Positions 34,901 to 47,327 are shown, counted from the stretch's first letter. The stretch is 64,000 nucleotides of DNA from Hyaloperonospora brassicae (GCA_947650285.1 CANTFL010001283.1:186001-250000); one strand, 5' to 3'. Translations and numbers: made by a program. Notes: a model not told the origin generated them from the letters alone.

Positions 34901-37845
34901 AACGTTCTAGAGTAGCCCACATTATAGCTTTTTGCATCCCAGATATTCGATCACAGAATTACTTTTTACAAATTGCGATGTGTCATATAAACAATTAAAA
35001 TTCATCGCGATCTTTTTCCAGATCGCGATATTCGATGTTTTAAGCAGCATAACGATGTTATTGTAGTACACACATAACCGATGTATCTCGATTTTGTTAT
35101 TGACGCGGATTGCAGATCGCAGGTTGCTTATTGTAATACACTTTACCAAGTGTTGCATACCGACACAACAACGCTATGGATCACGATCTCATCCATAAAG
35201 CGCATCGCGCATTATTTAGTAATATCCCTTATTCCTTTTTCATTAAACTTCCAAACGATGTAGCAATTCTAGATTATCTCAAATGCAACATACTAAGCAT
35301 TTTCCTTTTGACCAGTGCGACATTCTCCAACAATCAATAAACAGTAAAATGAATTGCGCTGATACATTTTTTTCTCTCAGTTTATATTCGCTCGTTGCCG
35401 AATATTGTATACTATTAATACGTGGATCGCGTGAAAGCCGTTTCTCTATTTTTCTACATCTTCGACAGCCTAATTATATCAACGAACCTTCATGTTCCAT
35501 TTAAACTTATACATAAGTCAACACATTTAATCATCGGCACACCTTCTACCTTAACTCACATTTTGTTTCTCTCGAGTATTACAATATGTGAAGACTTTTA
35601 TATCACCTCATGGACCGCGGAATGTATTATGATATACTGGTATACATTACTGCCGTCGGGGGCCACAACGCATCGTGGACTTTAAGCGCCCTGCACATTT
35701 AGCTTAAATCTATAAATGGTCGCAAATTATACTTCCTATCGAATGCTGCTGATCGAAGTCCTTACAGGCGTGACCATAGCCTAAAATCTACGCAGCTTTA
35801 ACTGCGCGCTCGACTGCCAAAGTCACTTGTGGCCATAAAATTTCGACAAAATATGTCAGCTATTCGCGTAACACGTTGTTATGCGACATGATGCATGTAT
35901 ATGTGAGACAGTAAAGAAAAAGTAAATGAGGTGACGAATAGGGAAATAAAACCTACTAAATAGTTTATAAGTAATTTAAATTTACTGTTTAAATGACGTC
36001 AACGTTCTGTCCTCTAATCTATAAAAACGCCATTTTAATTCCAACAAAATGGATTGCTTTTTAATATATATGTCATCAGGTCTACCTAGGTACACAGTGG
36101 GTGTAATCTTTTTCGTTTGTACGTAAAACTCAATAAAGAAGATTATTTTTTACATAAAACAAAATGTACATATATTGTTTAAATTTGACTGAAGTTTAGT
36201 TTCGAAGATCAATAAATTCATCTGTACAGATAGGGTAGTTTTAAATTATTTTACATATTTTATTCACGTATAAGCAACCCTGCGCGGCGGACTTATTACA
36301 TATTCATCTTTTGACAAACGTTAACGTATGTATGTATCGATCAGAGGTTTAGTTACAAAAACGAGACGATTACCGTACATCACGAACTCTCTTTTATACG
36401 CATGGTTCTAATATTTTGTCTTCGTTTTTTATGTACCAATTTATCAATTTACAAGTATACAGGACTATTTTAGATATTTGCGACAAGCACTATGACAAAA
36501 TTATGATACACAAAACCCTTTTAAAAAATCATTAGTCGCTGTGAAAAGCAAATTAATCTACACATATATTTCCGACAGAAACAAGGACTAGTGTAAATTT
36601 AAAACATATATAGATAGATGTTAAAGCTATAAGAAATAAAAACTTTTTAAACTAATGTTTATGATATACACAATGTCGACTCAATATTAATCCTAAGATT
36701 GCTCGATATTAAAATTGACCGAACACTATATATTAATCGACGATATGGCTTAAAAAAATTTATGTGCGCCATTATGTACCAACCTATTACCGGTGGATTT
36801 ATCATTTTATATTATCATATCTATCGATTAACTCGAGATATGTATTTTGTTTGTTTAAACTGAAGTGATTACAACCGCAAAAATATATAACACATGTTAT
36901 CTTTTACTTATCCTTTCCATAGGTTTATACTACAATAATTGCCTAATATTTGTTGTAGGTGTAGACTTGGTGTGTAAAAGTATTTATTAATAAAAATATA
37001 TATTCCACACGATAATTTTCAACTAGCCCACCCATAATTACTGTTTGGTCACGGAACACTTTGCTACCTTTTTCAGGTGTTTTCATTTATCTTTTAGCAT
37101 ATATATATAAAAGTTCATCAGTTTAATTTTGCTCATCAGTTTTAAACCTAAACAGCGTGAGCGAATATGAATACGGAAAGCTTAATCAGAAGCAGTAAGC
37201 ACCGATAAAAACTGGCAAGCGCAAAATGGTGAGGGCGCAAACGTTGTAAAGTTTTGCTTTGCGAATCTATGATACTCTTCACAACTAATATTCGCAACTT
37301 GAAAGGCTAATAAATTACTAACAAATATGTTAGCCAGTACAATAAGTATGACTTATTCGCGTTGCTTCAGCAATAATGTTTTTGGAATAAAGTTTTGTTT
37401 TTTTATATATACATCATTAGCTAAATTTAATATATGTTTTATAAAGAAAGCTATGTATATGCCAACTTTAACCACTGCAAGAAAAGCAACCGCAATAACA
37501 AATAACGCGGATCTCTCCTGATTATGTATGACGTTCGGCAATTTGTAACTCTTCGTACTTATGGCAAAAAAATTAAGACGATCATTTAATGACGGACAGC
37601 AATTAAATATTTTGTATATCGACTTTATATTGCACCATTTTTTGTAACTAAAATAACGTAGTCTATATTAGTGCCCTATAGACTTGCTATTTCGAGGATT
37701 TGATGTAACGAAGCAAAAGATCGACTTGTTTATAGCAAATAATTGCGTCAACTTCATCACATGTCTTAAACAGCATTAGTTGAAGCCATTAATCTATCTT
37801 CGCTTATGAATATGTGGTAAAGTCATTAATTAAATTTTGGGACGT
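31972..37845. other. AT-rich gene desert, third part
   Basis: There are only short open frames. The frame 35422-35685 (87 codons) has no recognisable domain. A perfect 10-bp hairpin lies at 35004-35029. Between 35.9 and 37.3 kb the sequence is very AT-rich with no frame of note. Confidence 0.6.
35004..35029. repeat. 10-bp perfect hairpin
   Basis: ATCGCGATCT (35004-35013) and AGATCGCGAT (35020-35029) are exact reverse complements around a TTTTCC loop. The stem is GC-rich for this AT-rich setting. The role is unknown. Confidence 0.75.
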
Positions 37846-39620
37846 GGATCGGTTAAGGCGTCACTTACTGGTGGAAAATGATGACATTGGACCTAGCGAT
37901 CCAAGAAGGATATGGAAAGCGATCTCAACGGGGATCGGCGATCCGATCCAACTGTCTCCAGATTGATGGATATGGATCGACCTGAGACAGAGCGATCTGG
38001 GACAAGACAAGAACTAGAATATTTCCATGGAGCGATCTGGGACAAGACGACAACTAGAAGATGTCCTTGGAGCGATCTGGGACAAGGATCTGGGACCAGG
38101 TGATGCGATATGACTCTGTGACGAAGGTGTAACATCCAGCAGATCGGTGAAACTCTTCACCAGTCTCTCAAGGGGAGTACTGATTTAGGTTAATTAAAGC
38201 CCGATCTGGAAGTGTGGTACTCGTGGGAGTCCAGGGAACTGTTTCAAGACCTGTGGATAGTCTGGTTGATCCGATGAACTCGGGAGGATGATATTGGAGC
38301 ACGTACGGTAAACAGAAAGCTATGTACTGCTGAATTGTACCGTACCGATCCTCAACAATCTCTAATTGGAGATCAGATCAGTCATTTTCCCTGCTGGTTA
38401 TGGATATATCGGTGGTGAAGCTATTGTACGATGATGTATTGAACATGCTTGTTGAAAGTCAAAGAGTGATGTCCTAAAAGTTCAGATCTAAAAAAGACAG
38501 TGGAAGCCGATTGAATTGACGTCGCAAAATGGATTTAGACACATTCGGCATTTGGATACTATTTTGGACTTTTCGGTACCAAAATTGGGTATTAGGTAAC
38601 GCATTTGGAATTTGCTTCCTTTTTGGTGTCTAGGTACGATATCGGGAGTATTGGCGCTATCTTTGGAGCACAGGTCATGAGATTTCGACACGTGTCAAGG
38701 GGGCGGTCAAGCTTTAGGTGATATCGATTTGGATAGTGACCTACAGTTTGGAATAGGCTTAAGGATAGGATGACTATTAATTTGGTTAGATAATAAAACA
38801 GTTACCGTTTTTACATATAAAGCACGTCGCAGACTTCTCTTCCGGGCAGGATATTTGGCCTCCCGTCGATCAAGAGACGTCGCACGCGCCGTGTATCGTG
38901 TACTCACCTTGGATTGTTTGGCCAAGGTGGGGTTAAGGTAATTCAACTCAACTCTAACTGATAGGGTAGCAGCAAACAACGGTGAAGGAAAAGGATTTTA
39001 TTTACAAGATCGCGAGGCGATTCAAGTGGTCAGAAGATCTGGACAAGGAGTTCAAGACAAGACCAAGCAAGAATGAAGCGATCTACAGAGCAGATCGGCA
39101 CGTTACATTTTGGTGAAACAAGCAATTGATCCGCCCACATTGCGCACTTCCGGCAAGATCGGCCGATCCCTAGACCAGATCGGACCGATCCCAACGCAAG
39201 ATCGACGCAAGACTATCATTTGCTGAGTGAAGATTTCCGCACTGCAAAGACCCCGAACTTGAAGATAAATCGAGATCGGTGTGATTCAAGATCGAGATCG
39301 CGACGTTTCCAGATAGAGATCGCCGCGACTCAAGATCAAGATTGCAGAACCCTGTTTGTGGTGAGAAAAATTCCGCACCGAAAGCGAACGCACAACCCCA
39401 AACCCTCAGCGAGATCGACATCTTCCAAGTCCATTACGAAGAGCTCAAGCCAGCCCAACTGACGGGTACACAAGGTGAGACCAGGGCTATACAACAAAGG
39501 ATGGGTCGGAGTACCCACTTCGTGAGTCGGTAAGTCTGGGCGAGTGGAAGATCGACCCTCACATAAAACAATTTTTTGAGATCGACTTCACCACAGATGA
39601 TTTTGTACTCAACATTAAAA
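37846..39620 (-). repeat. Repeat family B, longest copy, GATC-dense
   Basis: On the minus strand this copy aligns with 57430 to about 58050. Shared blocks include CACCTTGTGTACCCGTC, GAGCTCTTC, ATGGACTTG, TTCTGACCACTTGA, AACAATCCAAGG and GGGAGGCCAAA. It is a diverged copy of one long non-coding repeat, probably LTR or leader sequence of a retroelement. By hand count it holds about 35 GATC sites in 1.75 kb, roughly five times chance expectation. No open frame in it has a recognisable product. Confidence 0.7.
37990..38086. repeat. 40-bp tandem repeat, about 2.4 copies
   Basis: GAGCGATCTGGGACAAG occurs at 37990, 38030 and 38070, exactly 40 bp apart. The intervening sequence is similar (AGAACTAGAATATTTCCATG versus CAACTAGAAGATGTCCTTG). 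The array lies inside the GATC-dense family B copy and adds to its GATC count. Confidence 0.9.
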
Positions 39621-41020
39621 GTGCAATTTCATCATTAGGTGTCTTAATCTTCAGCGCAAGGTCTATTTTGCTGAGTTAGCTCTACATTTGTAGAGCGTCC
39701 CAACTAGACGATACGCATGGCCAAAACGTCAGTTAAAAGGTTTTTCTCGGAGATTAAAAATTGGTTTTGATTACTTTAATGTATGTATATAGGCCATCAT
39801 AAATGAGAATGCCGGCAAAAAGGCTACCATCGTTCCACTTCGTCAAGTGTATCATTCCTAGTGATCTATCCCTCTTCCGATCTTGTAGAAAGCTTTATAG
39901 CACTCTCTTCACTTATAAATGTTATGTAGACTCGTGTGCACTGTATCATCAGCATATCGATTAGATGTGAGCGAAGCTATCTTTTATTATCATATGCGTT
40001 TACTGCCTGAAAACTTCATCGGACGCAGACGTATGTGTTTACAGATATTTAGTCAACTCGAATTCATAGAAGCCCTTGTTTACTCTGCTAACATGTGATG
40101 TAAAGACCAATTCCGAAAGATCCGTCTGAGATGATTTTTTATTATATTTTTACTCTGATTGGATAAAAAAAGGTATTACCAATACAGCTTAATCCAGATT
40201 TGCAAATATTTAGTTAATGATTAGTATTATTTTGGATTTTTAGTTTTTATTTCAGCTGACAAAACATTCTTTTTGCGGCCAATATAGAAATTGAATCGAC
40301 GCTTTAACATAAGTATTTTCGGTTATCTCGTTATAGCACATAAACAACCGATTGATTTCGTATTAATAATATACATTTCTACAAATTAAGTTAGTTGGTA
40401 GAACAATAAACTTACAACATGTTCCACTTCTTTATAACGCGCTTGGTAAATACAAGTAAATGGTGTTCTTGCCTTTCCCTCTGGTATACACAAACGCTAT
40501 TCTGTAAATCTCACAAATGGTTTTTGGTAACCGCAAATTGGTCTTATCGATCGCTATACTAAGTCCCTACTTGGTGCGGTATCTCAAAGACATTTATTGA
40601 GTAACTACCACGATCAATCGCTTTATTTATAATGTTATATATTAAAGATTTGGAAAAAAATGAATTTTGCAAAAAACATTCATGCTTGCTGATAAGCATT
40701 TATTATAGTTTTACCGGCTGTAACCGTAATCTGTCGATCTCATAAGAGCTCCATGTCGTTTATAAAAGCTATCCTTAAATCTCAAGGTTAATTTGATTGT
40801 ATAGCTTAATAAGCCATCGATATGCCTATCTAAACCACAAAATGGTGTGGTTGCCAAATATGGTATCACGCAATTTTTTTGATCACGTGATTAAAGTATC
40901 GTTTACAAAGTGTTTATTGTACATATACTCGATTAACTTTTCTTTATCAGAAACGAAGAAATGACAGCAGATACAAGTATAAAATATTTGATATTAGGAA
41001 AAAAATGAAGAATGTATATT
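39621..41020. other. AT-rich, nothing recognised
   Basis: No gene or repeat was recognised between the family B copy and the hammerhead-like motif. Confidence 0.5.
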
Positions 41021-41033
41021 TAATAATCTCTAT

Positions 41034-41093
41034 ATCAAAACGCGCACCAGCCGCGTTTCGGCCTCCCGACCAGGACCTCGTCAGTGGCTTGAT
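41034..41093 (-). ncRNA. Hammerhead-ribozyme-like motif
   Basis: On the minus strand the two invariant boxes are in order: CTGACGA (41084-41078) and GAAA (41059-41056). Helix II is GGTC (41077-41074) with GGCC (41063-41060), including one G-U pair. Helix III is ACGCG (41056-41052) with CGCGT (41044-41040), a 7-nt loop and U16.1 in place. The cleavage-site base H17 is T, which is allowed but less usual than C. Helix I is imperfect: ATCAA (41093-41089) pairs with TTGAT (41038-41034), but GCCA before CTGACGA has no partner. A TGGC partner may have been deleted, which would weaken or abolish cleavage. Type I hammerheads of this shape are known in Penelope-like elements and retrozymes. Confidence 0.6.
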
Positions 41094-41109
41094 CAATATA
41101 TAAGTGATT

Positions 41110-41660
41110 ACTTTCTTTATCCTGCGCTCAAACACAAAAAAATCTCTTAAAATTAGTGTACCCATAAAAAAGCTTAAATGATTATTTCCAAACCTGTTTG
41201 CTGGATCGTCGACATGGAAGGAAGTATCTGCTATGACATCTCTGATCAAAAATATCAACATCGGATTAAAACCCCAAAGTTAATTGCTGAATCTAAAATT
41301 GGGTGACCTCATAAGTCGCCATTTATATATATCGACCAAAAATAATGAATAAAGAGTAATGAGAAGCTTGACCTCATTAGGGTGATAAGATGAAGCTCAT
41401 TAATTTTATTGGAGACGCAATCAAACCCTGGTGGTCTTCAATATGTAAACATAATGCGAAAAAGAAACGTAAACGAATTTCAATTAGGCAAAAATAGGAC
41501 TAAATTTCATGAATAATACTATTTTATACCTGTCTTTTGTTCTACAATTCGTGAAAGCGAGCAAAAAAGGAGAAATAACACTTCATGTACCATATTAAAT
41601 AGAGCCAAATACCTCACAACTAATAATTTAAACGTTTTTTAAGGTAATTTTCCAAAATGG
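41110..41660. other. AT-rich flank of the inverted repeat
   Basis: No gene was recognised. The last bases before the arm (TTTTCCAAAATGG) are only loosely similar to the sequence outside the other arm. Confidence 0.5.
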
Positions 41661-42789
41661 TCGACCTAAAGGCAAAGTGATTGACGAAATTAAACCGCAC
41701 ACCAGGGAGAGTGTACCAGAAAACAAGGGTTCACGGAGGTGAAATGACTATTGGAGTAAAAAAGCTTGAGGCACCAATCAAGCGTATTATGGTCAGGGTA
41801 ACAAATATACGTTACGGAAAGGATTCGACCATGGTTCCTCATCGGAAGTCCCGTTCTCTATCTATTGACATCGTTCTCTCATCGGAAGCCCCGATCTCTT
41901 ATCTATTGACATCGTTCTCTCATCGCAAGGCACGGTCTCTTATCGATTGACCATAGTTTCTCATCGGAAGTCCCGGTATCTTATCGATTGACCTTGGTAT
42001 CTTAGTGGTGGACCCGGTCTCTTATCGATGGACCTCGGTCTTCCCGTGGTGGGCCCGGTCTCTTATAGATAGACCTCGGTCCCTCCTTGATGGCTCGGTC
42101 CCTTATTGGGTATAACTCAGTCTCTTAAGGTCAAGCTAAGCCTGGCTAGTCAAAACAATGAGTCAGAGCATAAGGCAAGGATACAAAAAAGAAGTTAAAG
42201 GATAGGAATACATTGAATACTACTCGAGTTTCGATCTACGTGGCGCGTCTCTGTCGTGATTAATGGAACTTGTCAAATATGCTCGCCTGTTTTGGGTAAG
42301 GGATACAAATTTGCCCCTCACCCCGTCGAAGACACTCGCGACGCAAGGCCAAGTGCGAATAGAACTCCAGTAGGTGTTTGGTCTGTGATTTTGTCTTGAG
42401 TAGCGCCCCCTAACGATCGGCTATCGGAAGATGACTCCCCTACCTAGTGATTAGGGAGCAAAGTAAAGCCAAGGTGGTTAACACCATTGACATAACCAGC
42501 GAAAACGTCAGGGGCAACAAGCTTCTTGAAGAATTTGGGTACAAGTCCACTTGCGACTAAGTCGATAGAAAGTGACCACCTACTGGCCCACCGGGTAAAG
42601 CACATGCACTCGGGTACTCCCAGGTCTCCCTCCTACAAGGTGATCTCTACATCCTCACCAATACCTACAGAAATTGTCATACGCCAGCTTACGAGTACAC
42701 AAGATGAGTCAAGGTCCATGCGAGGCGTCATCGTGCCCGTCCGCAAGCCAACGTTTTCGTACAGAAATAGATGTGTGGTCTCGTCACAC
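41661..42789 (+). repeat. Left arm of a 1,129-bp inverted repeat (family A)
   Basis: Line-by-line comparison with the reverse complement of 47328-48456 shows the same length and only two differences (A/G at about 41668 and at about 41898). The arm begins TCGACCT and ends GTCTCGTCACAC; similarity stops abruptly on both sides. It contains seven 40/41-bp tandem units (41841-42126) and, downstream, a non-repetitive GC-richer half. Open frames within it (for example 42526-42849) have no recognisable domain. A diverged relative lies at 53.1-54.2 kb in the same orientation, so the arm is probably LTR or leader sequence of a gypsy-type element. Confidence 0.9.
41841..42126 (+). repeat. Seven-unit 41-bp tandem array in left arm
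   Basis: Units start at 41841, 41881, 41922, 41963, 42004, 42045 and 42086 (first unit 40 bp, the rest 41). Each has the form ..CGGTCTCTTATCGATGGAC.. with an internal half-repeat of about 20-21 bp. The mirror array in the right arm is 47991-48276. Confidence 0.85.
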
Positions 42790-43121
42790 ATTTTGAAAAC
42801 TTACTCCAACACGCTGGTATTTCGTAGATGCACCTGTCGAGTGACCTGACTTTACATCTCCTTACAAATTTTAACCTAATCTTCTGAAATGGGTAGTTAT
42901 GGATCCTAATGAAACTTGAACCACAGATCAAGAAATATTTGATTACCGCTAAATTTCAGGTTTAACGTATAATAGAGTCAGAAGTGCATATGAAGTCATT
43001 TAAATAATTCAGAGGGGTGAAAGAAATAGACACCCGTTTCGCACTTTCGGTCATACGGATGACCTAAAATCCGCTCGCCATAATAAGATTACCGATTTAA
43101 ATTGCCCGATCTAGGTACTCC

Positions 43122-43394
43122 TTAAATTCTCTGATTTAAGGCATAGGATAGACCATGAAGAGGGTAAATCCAATCAACAGTAGATAGTCGTTTCAGATAC
43201 TGGTTTTTTACGCCATTCGGCTTCCCAATATCCACAATTGGGCTGGCACAAGGCGACTTAAAGGGTTGAATATTCTTCGCTGATAGCATTTCCTTAATTA
43301 ATTTAGAAGCTTCACTTTCAATCGATAGAACACCTTCCGTATGCGCTGCACGATTTTTTGTGCATTTACCATATCGATGTTGCACATAGCCCAT
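43122..43394 (-). pseudogene. Gypsy reverse transcriptase N-terminal fragment
   Basis: A 90-codon frame contains KLIKEMLSAKNIQPFKSPCA directly followed by SPIVDIGKPNG. This matches the conserved entry of Ty3/gypsy RT (E-L...G-I-PS-SP-ASP-V-V-K-G). The next expected block (R-C-DYR-LN) is replaced by QYLKRLSTVDWIYPL, so part of it is scrambled or shifted. The YIDD/YVDD region is not present downstream. Confidence 0.7.
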
Positions 43395-44136
43395 CGGGAA
43401 TCCTCGGCAAGGCGTTACCTTTAACCCGCTGACACATGTCGTTTTTTCGTATTATATGTCGCATCGGTACACCGCTTCGGTGGTGTTCCCATCTGGAAGG
43501 TGAATCTGTATCTTCGTTCTCATATTCTTGGGTGAAAAGTCCACTCTCATTACGATTCAGCATCGTTAGTACATTTTTTGGCACCCTGCTCTCCGCTCTA
43601 AATAGCATAATGAATCATCTGTAAGCGCTGTTCCACCTCCATGGATTTCTTCGCATCGCTGTGGCTTCTGCAGGTTAAATCTCTTGGGTGCACTTTGTTC
43701 GTGAGCAATCCTTTCCTCCTATACACCTTTTCTTCGCGCGTTCGTTATATTTCCCGGGATTCTGTAGGTATCTTACTTTCATCATTGGATTTGAGGCCTT
43801 TGACATTTGCATGGTTTATGCCAAGTCTTATACGGCGGTGCATTCATCATCGGCCTCTCCTCCTTTTTCGTTGTATTTACCTGAAGTATACCTAATAAAT
43901 AATTGATTCATACGCTACATTCATCATTTAGTTCAGATTTGAGAGCCTGCTACAACAAACCCTGGCGCTCTTTAAACTTGATATATGATCAATCACATAC
44001 TTACCGTACTTGTATATTCATGCAATTTGATTTTTTTGACGTCCTACCCCCCGTGTCATGATTGTGACCCACCGATCTCATCCCAAGACCCACATTGTCC
44101 ATTGTTAAAATATCGGCCTTTTCTACTAGGGTAACA

Positions 44137-44500
44137 TTACGTCTGATACGCGTTTATCATAAACGTTCGTCCCCCAAATAGTTGCGCACTAACTTCATCA
44201 GGGAGACAGACGTATTCCTTTGCCAGAGCGAGCCTGATGCTGGTAAGGACCATCATTTGTATGCCCACGATTACGTCTTGGTCCATCATTGGTCCTACCC
44301 ACACATAAAATATATGCACAGGGTGTCCATTCAGATCCATCGTGATGCAAAAACGCTTTTCGGTATCATACACAAATTTATTAACCAACACACCTTTGTT
44401 GTTCGCTTTGGTCCATTATACATCCTACCGTACGATTAAAGGCAAAATGCAGGATCGATAATTTGGAAGCGGTATCGAAATGAATGTTTACGCGATCATT
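44137..44500 (-). pseudogene. Gypsy aspartic protease fragment with altered active site
   Basis: In one frame VNIHFDTASKLSI (near 44485-44455) stands where gypsy proteases have a DTGAS active site; here glycine is replaced, giving DTAS. In a neighbouring frame (44391-44137) HPVHIFYVWVG, DQDVIVGIQMM and LALAKEYVCLPDE follow, matching the flap-to-C-terminal blocks of oomycete gypsy proteases (R-V-Y-WVG, D-LLGM-FM, R-C--EG-V-LPDE). A frameshift separates the two parts, so the protease cannot be functional. Confidence 0.6.
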
Positions 44501-47327
44501 GTTGACCTTCAAGAGGCTTAGAAATATCTGTATCACTTAGCGGGAGCATGTTATTCTTTATAATTCCACGACTTTTCCAGCAACAGTTTTAAATTATCGC
44601 ATTTTCTCGAGCAATACATTAAGGCTCCTCTAGAGCCATAACTGAACAATAGGGTTCATTTCAAACTTTGATATATACTCGTTTTACAAGTTGGGGTACT
44701 CCTCTCTTCATTAAGCTGTATATCCGCCTATGCATAGATACATAACGTAGAACCCTAAATCGTCAGAATTTAAAACTATCGAGCCTCCTACTTTATTATC
44801 TTCTTAGCCGCCTTTTGCAGCATTTCGGCGTTATTTATTGGCTGTACCGTATACGAGATACAATCTAACAATCCTTTCAACGGGCATTTTTCAGCTTCAT
44901 AAGTCTCTCCATATCATCGGCACACATACAGTCAGCGATCAGATAAGTGATTTTTTTTCCACAGCGGTTACAGGTGATTTGCCATCATCAATCTAGATTA
45001 ATTTGTTTTCTGGGCCCGCAGTGATCATATCTCGTATTTAAAGCGGATAACGAAGTGCGTAATCACGGTTTCCCTGCCTGATGTCGAAGTTGGTGGACCT
45101 CACTGATGGGTAGGTCTCTAGTACTTCTAATAAATGTGTCCTTCTTCGCTTACGTTTCCACTAGGTAGACTTGGGGTAAATCGCCTTTGTTGTCCGAGTA
45201 TTTCATGCTGGATCCCTAAAGCGTTTATCTTTCGGATTCGTCCGAACTTAATGCAACTATCGGCTATTCAATCTTTTGGTCGGTCAGAGGGAAGGTGCCT
45301 TCTGACGACAATTTTTCGACCCCAACCTCATCTTACCTCGTCTTGACTTCGTTCTAGGAATCGCCCTCAGCGTATCGTCCAATTATTTTACCCCGCTAGG
45401 CTGAACAAAGAAAATTGTTCTGCTAGCTCCGCGACATTGAACGATTTACTATATGGCTAGACATATGCTTTTGAATCGTGGACGTTCCGTCTATAATGTT
45501 CAACTTCACCGAAGGCTAGTCACATCCAGGCAATAGGTGATTCAATGGAGATTCATTAAAAAAAAATTCGCGTACTAGTACTGGCGAGATACTGGTACCC
45601 TTAAGCCCCATAACTGCACCTGGAAGCTTGTATCAGATCTTAACGACCTCTTGAAGAGGAGAGACCCAATTGGCGGTACCAATTTTGCGCTAGATCGGTC
45701 AAAGCCCCCTCTACTAATTACCTTGCTCCGTCTGGCGCTTGATCTCTTGTAAATTCGGCTTGAAGGTGGCCATTCAGGTGCGTGACCAGTACTACGCTTG
45801 CTCTCTCTCATTGAACTCAATGAGATTTAACGTCGCTGATAGTTTGACCGAGGGAACACGTCCGCTCTCTGTACAAGTTTAGGAAAGCTATCTTCGCCAT
45901 AGGTTATTCGAGGTCCCTGTCGGCTATGTCCACTTTTAATGATCAAACAGACTCTATTTTTACAGCCAGAGTTGAACGCTGTCTCGATACTCGGACACCT
46001 ACATCCGGCCCATGTCAAGCCGTCTTCATTTGCGCATCTTGTATTCCATTATCCACTCGCTGGGATGTGTATTTCTGTGTGATTTGGCGATCATGGAAAA
46101 ATGTTTGCCATCTCTTCGTTGAAGCGTGTCTGAAAATTAAAATGTGGGAAATTGCGTTCTCCCAGTATCTTCGCCACGTCGCAGGATATGTTCCGGAGCA
46201 TTATAGTACTGGATTAATGTTTGCCAATAAATCAAATGCTCAGGGTCATATTTGTAGTTTTAGTTGGTCACTCACCGTCGTCAATAAAGCATTCTTCTCG
46301 CGCTCCGATTCCCTCGCTCGCGAATGAAGTAACACCTCACTGGTCGGTATCAATTTCATTCTGCTTACGTGTCTAGTGACAGCGGACACTTGTAACGACT
46401 CTCCTGTCATACCCTTATCACCGATTCTAACGGTTTTAGCGAGTAATTTGGCTGTATCGGTTGACCCTAAGTCGTTTCTTTCGGTCGAGCGTGGTCGTTG
46501 ATTTCCTGGAGCGTCATCTGGCTTTTTCTCGATTATTACTTTACGTTAGGCGCAAAATGTGAGCTGAACTGTATGAAGGATGCTATGACGAGAATTACCG
46601 AATACTTGTGAATTTTCACTGACATCATTGATATGCGTCTAACCCAAGGAAAAAAGCGTTTCCCGATTCAAAACTGCCTACCACCATGTTTGTTTGTCGA
46701 AGAATGGTGTTTAGCCTGGTAACCGAGTTTTTAAACCGTCTTAAGCTTTAACAAGATCAACTTTGGTCCACTGAGCTGACCAAGCAGCCGGATATTGAGG
46801 CTTTCAAAAGGAAGGTGCTCGCTAGATAGATGCCAATCTTATGGCGAGGGTTATTTAGAGAGTTGTATTTACGTCAGACTAGGAAGGGATTCTGACCTCC
46901 TGGGTTCGACCGACTACGAATCATCTGACCCCTTCATTTATATTTTTGTGCCGCGAACAAATAAATTTTTGTTTGTTGTTTCTGTCAGCGATCAAAACTC
47001 GGTTATCATTGTCGTCCATTTATCCCTTAAATCACGATATATATCATTACATAAGGTGTAGTCTATGAGGCCATAGAGATGGTTGTTATGTTGATCAAAT
47101 ATAAACTTATCTCGACATTGTCGGCCGGACCCGTCCCAAGTTCCGAACCCCTTTAATCTTCTTTCTTCTTCTGTTGTCGTCACTGGCAATCGCCCTTCTA
47201 GTAAAGCTTAAGTCGTTTTTTTAATGGTAGCTTATAACTCACTTAATTTCTAGTGCCTCATTGTAAATTTTCGCGTCTCCCGGCATTCCGGGCACACGCA
47301 ATATTGTGGTCAAGTAGGCATTATATG

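Larger units (their letters stand above)
42790..47327 (-). mobile_element. Decayed Ty3/gypsy internal region between inverted arms
   Basis: The minus strand carries, in 5' to 3' order, unidentified gag-side sequence (about 47.3-44.6 kb), a protease fragment (44500-44137), a linker (43906-43366) and the start of reverse transcriptase (43394-43122). RT is cut short, and RNase H and integrase are absent. Frames are broken by many stops. The arms on both sides are almost identical to each other but opposite in orientation, whereas true LTRs would be direct repeats. The region is thus a rearranged or composite element. Confidence 0.7.

Noticed and set aside
18946..37845. Organellar DNA insertion (because of AT-richness)
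   Set aside because: No mitochondrial gene, rRNA or tRNA sequence could be recognised, and nuclear repeat families occur inside.
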